Assembly: GCA_023248415.1 (NCBI GenBank)
Contig: JAHFEP010000118.1
Location: forward strand, 1 to 8,639
Source: Nitrospirota bacterium
Lineage (GTDB): Bacteria; Nitrospirota; CAKKRA01; 9FT-COMBO-42-15
Direction: 5' to 3'
DNA: 8,639 bases
Shown: one piece after another, positions 1 to 6,473 of the stretch
How positions within the stretch are numbered: the first letter of the stretch is position 1
How the letters are laid out: each line of letters begins with the position of its first letter
Made by a program: the position numbers and the translations under genes
The notes under the pieces: model-generated
Told to the model about the DNA's origin: nothing
Database searches by the model: none
Seen by the model: only the letters and a program-made list of their open reading frames with translations

Positions 1-1
1 A

Positions 2-97
2 TTTAAAAAGCTGCACGGGCCTGAGAATCCTTTTGAGCCGACACAGTATCAAAAGATGACGATAGAGAGGATAAAAAAAGGAGGTCATAATGCCTAA
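2..97 (+). CDS. C-terminal tail of unidentified upstream gene (5' truncated)
   Basis: An open frame enters from the left edge and ends at TAA 95-97, giving about 31 residues that end ...QKMTIERIKKGGHNA. The codon use (AAA/AAG Lys, ATA Ile, AGG Arg) matches the genes downstream. Its stop overlaps the start of the next gene by 8 bp (ATGCCTAA, 90-97), the usual arrangement for translationally coupled operon partners. The fragment is too short and charged to name a family. The operon therefore begins left of this window and the first radical SAM gene is not its first gene. The frame could be open by chance, but the tight overlap argues for a real gene. Confidence 0.6.
   Translation, partial: FKKLHGPENPFEPTQYQKMTIERIKKGGHNA
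79..85 (+). promoter_or_regulatory. Strong Shine-Dalgarno for the first radical SAM gene
   Basis: AGGAGGT lies four bases before ATG 90. It is a near-complete complement of the 16S rRNA tail and fixes the start at 90. It sits inside the last codons of the upstream gene. Confidence 0.85.
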
Positions 98-1490
98 GAA
101 GAAGTTACTGCTCATTACGCCAATGGGCAGGAATACTGCAATGGGAAGGGACTTTAAATTTGCCTATCCAACAATAGGCATACCTGCTGTTGCAGCGATA
201 ACGTCTGATGATTTTGATATTACCATTGTGGATGAGGTTGTGGAGGATATCAACTTTGATATGGATGTTGACCTTGTAGGTATCTCATCTATGACGCCAA
301 TGGCAATGAGGGCATACGAGGTTGCTGATAGATTCAGGTCAAAGGGCATACCTGTTGTGCTCGGGGGACTACACCCTTCTTCTGTGCCTGATGAGGCAAT
401 ACAACATGCAGATGCAGTTGTAATCGGCGAGGCAGAAGGTACATGGCCAACACTGTGCAGGGATTTTTTAAACGGCAAAATGAAAAGGTTTTATAAAATA
501 GACGACCATCCTTCAATGGAGAATCTTCCGATACCGAGAAGGGACTTATTAGATATAAAAAAATATTTTCCTATTCAGATTATAGAGACATCGCGCGGCT
601 GTCCCTTTGCATGCGACTTCTGCGCTGTTTCATCATTCTACGGCGGAAAGTTCAGATACCGGCCGATAAAGGATGTTGAAAGAGAGATAAAGATGGTTTC
701 AGAGCAGCCTGTAAGAAAAGGCCTTGCAAGATTCAAGTCGCCTTATCCCCGCGACGCCATATTCTTTGCTGACAGCAACATCATCGGCAACAAGGCTTAT
801 GCAAAGGAGCTTTTTAATATGCTTATTCCTTACAAGGTGAAATGGCAGAGCTATTCTACAATATCCATTGCAAGGGATGACGAATTATTAAAGCTTGCGC
901 AGAAGAGCGGATGCGTGAGCCTCGCAATCGGCTTTGAATCTGTATCGCAGGACAACCTCAACAAGATGGGAAAAAGCTTTAACAAGGCAGCAGATTTTGA
1001 GTGGCAGATAAAAAAAATCCATGACCACGGTATTGGCATTATGGCGAGTTTTATCTTTGGGCTTGATTCTGATGATGTCTCTGTTTTTGAAAAGACGCTA
1101 AAGTTTATAAATAAGAATAAAATTGATTCTTCCTTCTTTTTGATTTCTACTCCGCTTCCTAACACTGTTTTACATAAAAAACTTGAGGCAGAGGGAAGGA
1201 TTATTGACAGGAACTGGGACAATTATGACTGCACGCATGTTGTGTTTAAACCCAAACAAATGAAGCCGGAAGAATTGCTTGATGGCGTCAACTGGCTCTG
1301 GAACAGGACACTGTCGCATAAATCAATATGGAAGAGGCTTATCGGCACACCGCAGTTTTTATATTTTGTGGTGATGAACTATGCAATGAAATATCTCCAT
1401 AAGAAGATTCATCCGATTGTGGATACGCCAATGTGGATGAAAGAAGGATATAAAAGGGATGCGGCTCAAGATAATATATCCAACGCATAA
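90..1490 (+). CDS. B12-binding-domain radical SAM protein (BchE/HpnJ-like class)
   Basis: This 466-residue protein probably does radical C-H chemistry with S-adenosylmethionine and a [4Fe-4S] cluster in the cytoplasm; its substrate is unknown. Residues 1-125 look like a cobalamin-binding Rossmann domain (LLLITPMGRN start, DLVGISSMTPMA, VVLGGLHPSSVPDEA, ADAVVIGEAEGTWP). The canonical DxHxxG cobalamin motif is absent, as in many members of this class. The radical SAM barrel follows, with the cluster motif C171-x3-C175-x2-C178 in ETSRGCPFACDFC. Later conserved stretches are FADSNIIGN, then LAIGFESVSQDNLNKMGK, then GIGIMASFIFGLDSDD. The last 80 residues resemble the C-terminal extension (DUF4070-like) of this class. 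The family is clear. The reaction (methylation, cyclisation or rearrangement) cannot be read from sequence. It overlaps both neighbours, so it sits firmly in an operon. Confidence 0.93.
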   Translation: MPKKKLLLITPMGRNTAMGRDFKFAYPTIGIPAVAAITSDDFDITIVDEVVEDINFDMDVDLVGISSMTPMAMRAYEVADRFRSKGIPVVLGGLHPSSVPDEAIQHADAVVIGEAEGTWPTLCRDFLNGKMKRFYKIDDHPSMENLPIPRRDLLDIKKYFPIQIIETSRGCPFACDFCAVSSFYGGKFRYRPIKDVEREIKMVSEQPVRKGLARFKSPYPRDAIFFADSNIIGNKAYAKELFNMLIPYKVKWQSYSTISIARDDELLKLAQKSGCVSLAIGFESVSQDNLNKMGKSFNKAADFEWQIKKIHDHGIGIMASFIFGLDSDDVSVFEKTLKFINKNKIDSSFFLISTPLPNTVLHKKLEAEGRIIDRNWDNYDCTHVVFKPKQMKPEELLDGVNWLWNRTLSHKSIWKRLIGTPQFLYFVVMNYAMKYLHKKIHPIVDTPMWMKEGYKRDAAQDNISNA

Positions 1491-2823
1491 AGGCAATCCA
1501 AAGGCAATGGGCTTCACTGTCCCCTATGTGCTTCCGTATCTTGCAGCAATTACGCCAAAGGGGATTGATGTGGAGCTTGTGAACATGCTCCGCGAGAAGA
1601 TTGATTATAATGATGCGCCTGATATTGTTGCAATCAGTGTAAAGACACCGATGGCAAATGAGTCATACATGCTCGCAGACAGGTTCAGGGAAAAGGGGGC
1701 AAAGGTTGTGTTAGGCGGGCATCATACATCAGCAATGCCGATTGAATCATCCAGATATGCTGATGCTGTATTTATCGGCGAGGCAGAGGAGACATGGCCG
1801 AGGTTTCTTAATGACCTTCAGCATGGAAGGGCAAAGAGATTTTATGTTGCAGGACGGTATTATGATACAAAGGAGCTTCCAAAAGAGGATACATTCATTG
1901 CAGCAGGAAGGCCTGACCTTTCTCACGGTGTGCGATTTGCGAGAAGGGATTTGTTAAAGAGCAGATACCTCTTTGACTCCATTGTAAGCACAAGGGGATG
2001 CCCCTATGCCTGCAAATTCTGCGGCACAACTGGCTTTTATGGAAATAAGGTTCGGCACAGGCCTGTTGATGATGTTGTAGATGAGCTGATGACAATGGGA
2101 AGGTTCTGGTTCCTCGGCGACGATGATATTTTTAATGACCTTGATTACAGATACGAGCTTTATTCAAGGATTGCAGAGAAAAAGGGCTTCAACAGATGGC
2201 ATGGCGCAGGCACGCTTTCTATTGGATACGATAGGGACGGAGATAAGGTGCTGAAAAAGGCAGCAGACAGCGGGCTCTTTGCTGTATTTGTCGGCATTGA
2301 ATCAGTAAATGAGCTGACGCTAAAAGAGACAGGTGTTACATCAAAGCTCAGGCAGCACCAGACAGAGGAAATAGATTTTAAAAGGATAAAGTCTGCTATA
2401 AAAAAGATACAGTCTTACGGTATATTGGTAATTGGCTTCTTTGTCCTTGGCTTTGATACTGATACAGAGGATACATTTGATAAGACATTGGCATTCTGCG
2501 ATGAGACAGGTGTGATACCAATTCCATTTTTGCTTGTTCCTCTTCCTGGCACAGCATTGTGGGATGAATATAAGGGCAGGCTCTATCACAGCAATTCATG
2601 GGAGAACTGGGATGCGTGCCACAGCCTTTACAAACATCCGAAGATAGAACAGAGGAGGATGGAGGAACTTTTGTATAAGCTGAGAAGAAGCGCCTATACA
2701 TACAACCGTATAATGAAAAGGCTGAGGCCCGGTTCGCTTGGAACAATGATTGCAGGATTATCAATGCAGATGGGATTAAAGAACACCTTTGAGGCGGACT
2801 GGAGGAGGGTGAGTAAAAAGTAA
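1459..2823 (+). CDS. Second B12-binding-domain radical SAM protein, paralogue of the preceding gene
   Basis: This 454-residue protein has the same architecture as its upstream neighbour. The N-terminal cobalamin-type domain is at about 1-125 (PDIVAISVKTPMA, KVVLGGHHTSAMP, ADAVFIGEAEETWP). The radical SAM motif is C181-x3-C185-x2-C188 in VSTRGCPYACKFC, followed by the barrel motifs FLGDDDIFNDLDY, FVGIESVNELTLKETG and VIGFFVLGFDTDTEDTF. No DxHxxG cobalamin motif is seen. ATG 1459 has a good ribosome site (GAAGGA, 1444-1449) and lies inside the upstream gene, giving a 32-bp overlap that implies translational coupling. The two proteins align well in the B12 domain but differ in the barrel and at the C terminus, so they are diverged paralogues likely acting on successive steps or forming a pair. 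Substrate is unknown. The operon is then interrupted by an A+T-rich gap. Confidence 0.93.
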   Translation: MRLKIIYPTHKGNPKAMGFTVPYVLPYLAAITPKGIDVELVNMLREKIDYNDAPDIVAISVKTPMANESYMLADRFREKGAKVVLGGHHTSAMPIESSRYADAVFIGEAEETWPRFLNDLQHGRAKRFYVAGRYYDTKELPKEDTFIAAGRPDLSHGVRFARRDLLKSRYLFDSIVSTRGCPYACKFCGTTGFYGNKVRHRPVDDVVDELMTMGRFWFLGDDDIFNDLDYRYELYSRIAEKKGFNRWHGAGTLSIGYDRDGDKVLKKAADSGLFAVFVGIESVNELTLKETGVTSKLRQHQTEEIDFKRIKSAIKKIQSYGILVIGFFVLGFDTDTEDTFDKTLAFCDETGVIPIPFLLVPLPGTALWDEYKGRLYHSNSWENWDACHSLYKHPKIEQRRMEELLYKLRRSAYTYNRIMKRLRPGSLGTMIAGLSMQMGLKNTFEADWRRVSKK

Positions 2824-2934
2824 AATTTAAAAGTCAAAATGCAAAATGACATCTCAAAATTTAAAATTTCTTAATTCCTTTATCTTTGAATTTTACATTG
2901 TAATTTTGATTTTTGATATTTGATTTTTAAATTT
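2823..2934 (+). repeat. A+T-rich imperfect inverted repeat in the intergenic gap
   Basis: The left arm begins at 2823 (AAATTTAAAAGTCAAA) and the right arm ends at 2934. The reverse complement of the right arm begins AAATTTAAAAATCAAA, so the outer 16 bases match with one mismatch and the resemblance continues loosely inward (TCAAAATGCAAAATGACATC against TCAAATATCAAAAATCAAAA). The gap contains almost nothing else, so it looks like a small mobile or repeat remnant, though low-complexity A+T sequence inflates such matches. The right arm also carries the promoter described separately. Confidence 0.5.
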
Positions 2935-2941
2935 ATATAAT
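2913..2941 (+). promoter_or_regulatory. Predicted sigma-70 promoter, TTGATA-N17-TATAAT
   Basis: TTGATA (2913-2918) is one base from the consensus -35. A perfect TATAAT -10 (2936-2941) follows after exactly 17 bases. Transcription would start near 2947-2949, only a few bases before ATG 2951, so the message would be leaderless or nearly so. This agrees with the absence of any Shine-Dalgarno before 2951. The surrounding sequence is very A+T-rich, so a chance match is possible. Confidence 0.5.
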
Positions 2942-2950
2942 TTGGCAATT

Positions 2951-4429
2951 ATGAGCAAGATTTATGACACAATTATCATCGGCTCCGGCATTGGCGGGCT
3001 TACAGCAGGGAATTTTCTTGCAAAGGACGGCTGCTCAACGCTTATCATTGAACAGCACACGAGGCCCGGAGGCTGTTTGTCATCCTTTGAGAGAAAGGGT
3101 TTTAATTTTGACGCTGCTGTTCACTGGATAAGCCAGTGCGGCGAGGACGGGGTTATCTATAAAATCCTGCAGGAGCTTGGCATTGAGAAGAAGATAGAGT
3201 TTGTTCAGATTAATCCATTGATGGAGGTGATAACATCAAATGGAAGATACACTATCCCTAAAGGGAGGCAGGAGGCGATTGCATATTTAAAGGATACATT
3301 TTCTAAAGAGGCAGGGGGCATAGAAAGATTCTTTGATATTCAGGGCAGGATTACAAATGAAATGTACAGGCTTTTTAAGACAGACCCTGACTCTATGAAT
3401 ACTCTTGCGCGGTTCTTCTTCAATGCTGCCTTTCCGCTGAGGTTTCCAAATATCGCAAGATATTACAGAAAGAAGGGCGCTGACATTGTTGACAGCCTTA
3501 CAAATGAAGAAGATTTAAGAAGGATATTAAAGATTGCAGCTATATTTCCGAATGTTTCAATGATGATGCTCTCATGGTTCTGGAATGTTATTTATAATGC
3601 AGACGGCTATTATCCAAAGGGAGGGATGCAGAAGGTATCAGATGCCCTGTCTGAGAATTTTAAAAGGTTGAATGGGGAGATAATGTATGGCAAAAGGGTT
3701 GCAAAGGTTATTACAGAAAAGAATCAGGCAAAGGGCGTAATGCTCTCTGACAATACTATTATAAATGCAAAGACAGTAATCTCCAATGCAGATGCAAGGC
3801 AGACATTCTTTGGGATGTTCAATGGAGATGCGGGTGTGCCGCAAAAATATCTTGATAACCTTAAAACATGGAGGCTGTCTGAGTCTTTTTTCTATGTGTA
3901 TCTTGGTGTTGATATGGATTTAAGGAAGCTATCAGTCAACCCTATAATGTGGTATTTTCCTGAAAAGGGCAGACATGACTTTATCGGAATAGGGATACCG
4001 ACATTGTCTGATAAAGGGCTTGCGCCTGAAGGCAAACATGTTGTTATAATCGGCGCATTTGCTGATGATTCAGCAAGGCCATGGTTTGGAAAAGAAGATA
4101 GGGAAGGTTACAAGAAATGGAAAGATACGACAGCAGACTCTCTGATAAATCTTGCTGATGAGGTCATACATGGCCTTAAAAAAAATATTGTAGTAAAGGA
4201 GACAGCATCGCCTCTGACATTTCACAGATACACATTAAACAGCATGGGCGCATCATCAGGCTGGAGCATGGATGCAAATGAACAAAATAAACTGCAGCAG
4301 AGGTCGCCTGTAAAGAATCTCTTTCTTGCAGGCCACTGGACATTTAATCCAGGCGGCATCCCATCTGCATTTATGACAGGCAGAAAGGCAGCAGAATTAG
4401 TAAAAAGGGAAATTATTAAAAAGTGGTAA
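2951..4429 (+). CDS. Phytoene desaturase/carotenoid isomerase-like FAD oxidoreductase
   Basis: This 492-residue flavoenzyme belongs to the amine-oxidase/CrtI superfamily, which includes phytoene desaturase, CrtISO and retinol saturase. The N terminus carries the dinucleotide-binding loop GSGIGG at 11-16, then an acidic strand end (LIIEQH), RPGGCLSSFERKGFNFDAAVHW, the usual FAD contact region. The C terminus has NLFLAGHWTFNPGGIPSAFMTGRKAAELV-type sequence, the family's closing FAD motif. Length is typical. The expected substrate is a hydrophobic polyene or isoprenoid-like chain that is desaturated, saturated or isomerised. I chose ATG 2951 over the in-frame TTG 2942 because MSKIYDTIIIG aligns with MNKVYDIIIIG of the paralogue at 4665. 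There is no Shine-Dalgarno; a promoter ends just upstream, so leaderless translation is likely. No phytoene synthase is in view, so a carotenoid role is not established. Confidence 0.9.
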   Translation: MSKIYDTIIIGSGIGGLTAGNFLAKDGCSTLIIEQHTRPGGCLSSFERKGFNFDAAVHWISQCGEDGVIYKILQELGIEKKIEFVQINPLMEVITSNGRYTIPKGRQEAIAYLKDTFSKEAGGIERFFDIQGRITNEMYRLFKTDPDSMNTLARFFFNAAFPLRFPNIARYYRKKGADIVDSLTNEEDLRRILKIAAIFPNVSMMMLSWFWNVIYNADGYYPKGGMQKVSDALSENFKRLNGEIMYGKRVAKVITEKNQAKGVMLSDNTIINAKTVISNADARQTFFGMFNGDAGVPQKYLDNLKTWRLSESFFYVYLGVDMDLRKLSVNPIMWYFPEKGRHDFIGIGIPTLSDKGLAPEGKHVVIIGAFADDSARPWFGKEDREGYKKWKDTTADSLINLADEVIHGLKKNIVVKETASPLTFHRYTLNSMGASSGWSMDANEQNKLQQRSPVKNLFLAGHWTFNPGGIPSAFMTGRKAAELVKREIIKKW

Positions 4430-4510
4430 TTCCAATGAGTAGTAGAACAGGCGTTCCGTCTATCAAGGGTGATAACATTTTCTTTTTTTTCTGAAGGGGT
4501 CTTATTTTCT

Positions 4511-4545
4511 CTCCCCCTTTGCTAAAGGGGGATACAGGGGGATTA
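4511..4545 (+). repeat. GC-rich hairpin repeat, orientation A, first copy
   Basis: A 9-bp perfect stem, TCCCCCTTT (4512-4520) and AAAGGGGGA (4524-4532), encloses the loop GCT and is followed by a second G run (AGGGGGATTA). It is a close relative of the copy at 8018-8053. No T run follows the stem, so it is not a clear intrinsic terminator. Confidence 0.8.
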
Positions 4546-4575
4546 GAGCATGGGCAGGTTTCTATGCATGGTAAT

Positions 4576-4614
4576 GTAATCTCCCCTAACCCCTCTTTAG
4601 AAAAGAGGGGGATT
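4576..4614 (+). repeat. GC-rich hairpin repeat, orientation B, 39 bp identical to 7973-8011
   Basis: This 39-bp stretch recurs without mismatch at 7973-8011. It contains a 9-bp perfect stem, CCCCTCTTT (4590-4598) and AAAGAGGGG (4602-4610), around the loop AGA. Its reverse complement resembles the repeat at 4511-4545, so the two form an inverted pair in this gap. The rest of the 4430-4664 gap shows no gene and no convincing promoter. Confidence 0.9.
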
Positions 4615-4664
4615 AAAGGATTTAGCAGGTAGAGAGGGTAAGGGAGTGATTGAGTTATATTACT

Positions 4665-6032
4665 ATGAATAAGGTTTATGACATTATTATAATCGGCGCT
4701 GGCCTTGGCGGTCTTACAGCAGGCGCCTTTCTTTCAAAGGCAGGAAAAAAGGTTCTTGTGATAGAAAAGAATAATATTATCGGCGGAAGGTGCTCAAGCA
4801 GGGCATGGGACGGTTTTAGTTTTGATGTTGGCGCTGATTATTTTGCTAAAGGTATGCTAAAGACATTTGCAAGGCTTGATAAGGATGTTGCATTAAGGCC
4901 AATAGGCTTTTCAGTAAAGTCCTTTAACAAGGGAAAGGTGATGACAATACCGCCTGGGCTTCATCTGATAAGAGAGCTCTCAGAATTCGGGATGAGCAAG
5001 AAAGAGATTGCTAAATTTGGTATCAGGATGATGAAGGAGATAGTTTTTAAGGGCTATTCAAAAAGATATAAAACAAATGATAGGGTCATTGATGCAGTTG
5101 CAGATAATGATATACTAAGAAATATTTTAAATATAGGCGCCTTTTTTTCAGGGAGCCTTCCCTATAAGATGCCGAGCTACTGGTTCAATCTGCTTTTTGG
5201 AAGAACCTATGGCTATGATTTTCCGTTTTATCCAATGGGTGGCGCACAAAGGATACCTGACCTGTTATCAGAGGTGATAAAAGAGAATGGAGGAGAGGTC
5301 AGGACGAATATAAGTGTTGAAAGGATACACATAGAGAGGAACAAAGCAGCAGGCGTGAAGACATCAGATGGGGAGATTGAGGCAGATGTTGTTATAAGCA
5401 ACAGCGGGATTCAGGATACTGTGTTTAATCTTACAAAGGGCAAAGGGCTTTCAATAGAATTTAAGGATAGGGTGAAAAGATACAAACCGGGGCTTTTGAT
5501 GAACAGCATATTTACTGCATTTAAGATGGATGCAGGCATAATAAATGGAGCGCACCTCTACTGCTATTTTCCAGATGATGTTAAGAAGATGTTCTCAGCC
5601 TTGCATAACGGAGAATTTCCAGACGACTATATTTTTACAGTATCTGTGCCTGATGCTGTAACAGGGAAGAGGACAGATGGCTGCTACACAGGCACAATAA
5701 AATTTATTGCGCCAAGGGGTGAAAACAATAAAGAGATTATTTTGAAAGAGGGAGATAAGGTAATAGAAATGGCAGACAGGATAATACCTAATTTTAAAAA
5801 ATCCCTTGTATGGAAGAAGATTGTTACATCAGAGGATTATGAGAATGAGATTGGCTTTGAAAGTTGTATTGCGCCTGTTGCAGAGAGCATTGAGTATAAG
5901 AAGACAGGTCATAGAATGCCGATAAGGGGACTTTACTGTGTTGGAGCGACTGTTCTGCCGAACGGCGGGTGTACGGCGTCTTCTGTTGAATCAGGCAGAA
6001 GGTGCGCAGAAGAAATAATCAGTAGTGAATAG
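4665..6032 (+). CDS. Second phytoene desaturase-like FAD oxidoreductase
   Basis: This 455-residue protein is of the same superfamily as the gene at 2951. It has the FAD loop GAGLGG at 11-16, an acidic strand end (VLVIEKN), then IIGGRCSSRAWDGFSFDVGADYF. The C-terminal FAD motif reads IRGLYCVGATVLPNGGCTASSVESGRRCAEEI. The two paralogues are similar at both ends but differ in the substrate-binding middle, so they probably catalyse different steps. I chose ATG 4665 by alignment with the neighbour. The alternative TTG 4650 adds MSYIT and lies just after AAGGGAG (4640-4646), so it cannot be excluded. The last codons and stop (AGT AGT GAA TAG) lie at the edge of the repeat-bounded cassette that follows, so the original C terminus may have been altered by insertion. 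Carotenoid, hopanoid-like or other lipid substrates are all possible. Confidence 0.9.
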   Translation: MNKVYDIIIIGAGLGGLTAGAFLSKAGKKVLVIEKNNIIGGRCSSRAWDGFSFDVGADYFAKGMLKTFARLDKDVALRPIGFSVKSFNKGKVMTIPPGLHLIRELSEFGMSKKEIAKFGIRMMKEIVFKGYSKRYKTNDRVIDAVADNDILRNILNIGAFFSGSLPYKMPSYWFNLLFGRTYGYDFPFYPMGGAQRIPDLLSEVIKENGGEVRTNISVERIHIERNKAAGVKTSDGEIEADVVISNSGIQDTVFNLTKGKGLSIEFKDRVKRYKPGLLMNSIFTAFKMDAGIINGAHLYCYFPDDVKKMFSALHNGEFPDDYIFTVSVPDAVTGKRTDGCYTGTIKFIAPRGENNKEIILKEGDKVIEMADRIIPNFKKSLVWKKIVTSEDYENEIGFESCIAPVAESIEYKKTGHRMPIRGLYCVGATVLPNGGCTASSVESGRRCAEEIISSE

Positions 6033-6047
6033 TGAATGGTGAATAGT
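6024..6047 (+). repeat. Left inverted repeat of the S23 cassette
   Basis: It is built of heptad-like units (AGTGAAT, AGTGAAT, GGTGAAT, AGT), with degenerate units continuing to about 6056. It contains the TAG stop of the upstream flavoenzyme (6030-6032), and its last two bases are the first two of the GTG start of the S23 gene. Confidence 0.85.
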
Positions 6048-6411
6048 GGATAGTGAGAAGAAAATAAGAAATTTTAAAGATTTGAAAATTTGGCAGAGAG
6101 GGGTGGAATTGGTAAAAGTGGTTTATCAAACAACAAACTCTTTTCCTTCTACAGAAACATACGGTATTGTTAGCCAGATGAGGAGGTCTGTTGTATCGGT
6201 TCCATCAAATATAGCTGAAGGTTTTATGAGAAGGCATAATAAAGAATATAAGCAATTTTTGTATATTGCTCTCGGCTCATTAGCAGAACTTGAAACTCAG
6301 ATTATTATTTCTGAACAATTAAGTTTTTTGGGAAGTGTTCAATGTAAGGATATTGTGGCTGATATTAACGAGCTTAATAGAATGATTACAGGATTAATAA
6401 AATGCCTGTAA
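6046..6411 (+). CDS. Four-helix-bundle protein, S23 / 23S rRNA intervening-sequence protein family
   Basis: This 121-residue protein is of the S23 family, first known as the product of intervening sequences in 23S rRNA genes and related in fold to the Avd protein of diversity-generating retroelements. Its biochemical role is not established. All family landmarks are present: FKDLKIWQRGVELVKVVY, SFPSTETYGIVSQMRRS, then VPSNIAEGFMRR, then FLYIALGSLAELETQIIISEQL. It has no cysteine motif and no signal peptide. The start is GTG 6046; there is no ATG near the N terminus and no clear Shine-Dalgarno, because the upstream DNA is the repeat itself. It is visibly more A+T-rich than its neighbours. Its family is unrelated to the surrounding pathway, so I read it as cargo of an inserted cassette rather than an operon enzyme. 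Confidence 0.92.
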   Translation: MDSEKKIRNFKDLKIWQRGVELVKVVYQTTNSFPSTETYGIVSQMRRSVVSVPSNIAEGFMRRHNKEYKQFLYIALGSLAELETQIIISEQLSFLGSVQCKDIVADINELNRMITGLIKCL

Positions 6412-6434
6412 GTCAGTGATAGTTTTTACTAACG

Positions 6435-6458
6435 ACTATTCACTGTTCACTATTCACT
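6435..6458 (+). repeat. Right inverted repeat of the S23 cassette
   Basis: Its reverse complement consists of the units AGTGAAT, AGTGAAC, AGTGAAT, AGT and differs from the left repeat at only two adjacent positions. It lies 23 bases after the S23 stop codon. Confidence 0.85.
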
Positions 6459-6463
6459 GTTTT

Positions 6464-6469
6464 GGAGGT
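6464..6469 (+). promoter_or_regulatory. Shine-Dalgarno deciding the U32 gene start
   Basis: GGAGGT lies four bases before ATG 6474. An in-frame TTG at 6462 overlaps this site and so is unlikely to be the start. Confidence 0.85.
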
Positions 6470-6473
6470 AAAA

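Larger units (their letters stand above)
6024..6458 (+). mobile_element. Putative 435-bp cassette: S23 four-helix-bundle gene between inverted repeats
   Basis: A 24-bp sequence at 6024-6047 is repeated in inverse at 6435-6458 with 22 of 24 positions matching. Between them lies one small gene and little else. The cassette separates two pathway genes and ends five bases before the ribosome site of the U32 gene. It encodes no transposase, so if mobile it depends on enzymes from elsewhere. No target-site duplication is obvious. Confidence 0.55.

Noticed and set aside
164..2764. Several open frames of 60-123 codons on the - strand and one + frame inside the radical SAM genes
   Set aside because: They lie wholly inside two genes with clear family motifs, have no ribosome sites, and their translations look like antisense of coding DNA.
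2942..2950. TTG 2942 as start of the first flavoenzyme
   Set aside because: It adds only MAI, has no Shine-Dalgarno, and ATG 2951 aligns with the paralogue's start.
4511..4614. GC-rich hairpins as intrinsic terminators
   Set aside because: No T run follows either stem, and the same sequences recur elsewhere as dispersed repeats; a terminating effect is possible but not shown.
90..6032. Firm assignment as a ladderane, carotenoid or bacteriochlorophyll operon
   Set aside because: No ketosynthase, acyl carrier protein, phytoene synthase or magnesium chelatase is visible; only family-level resemblance supports any of these.
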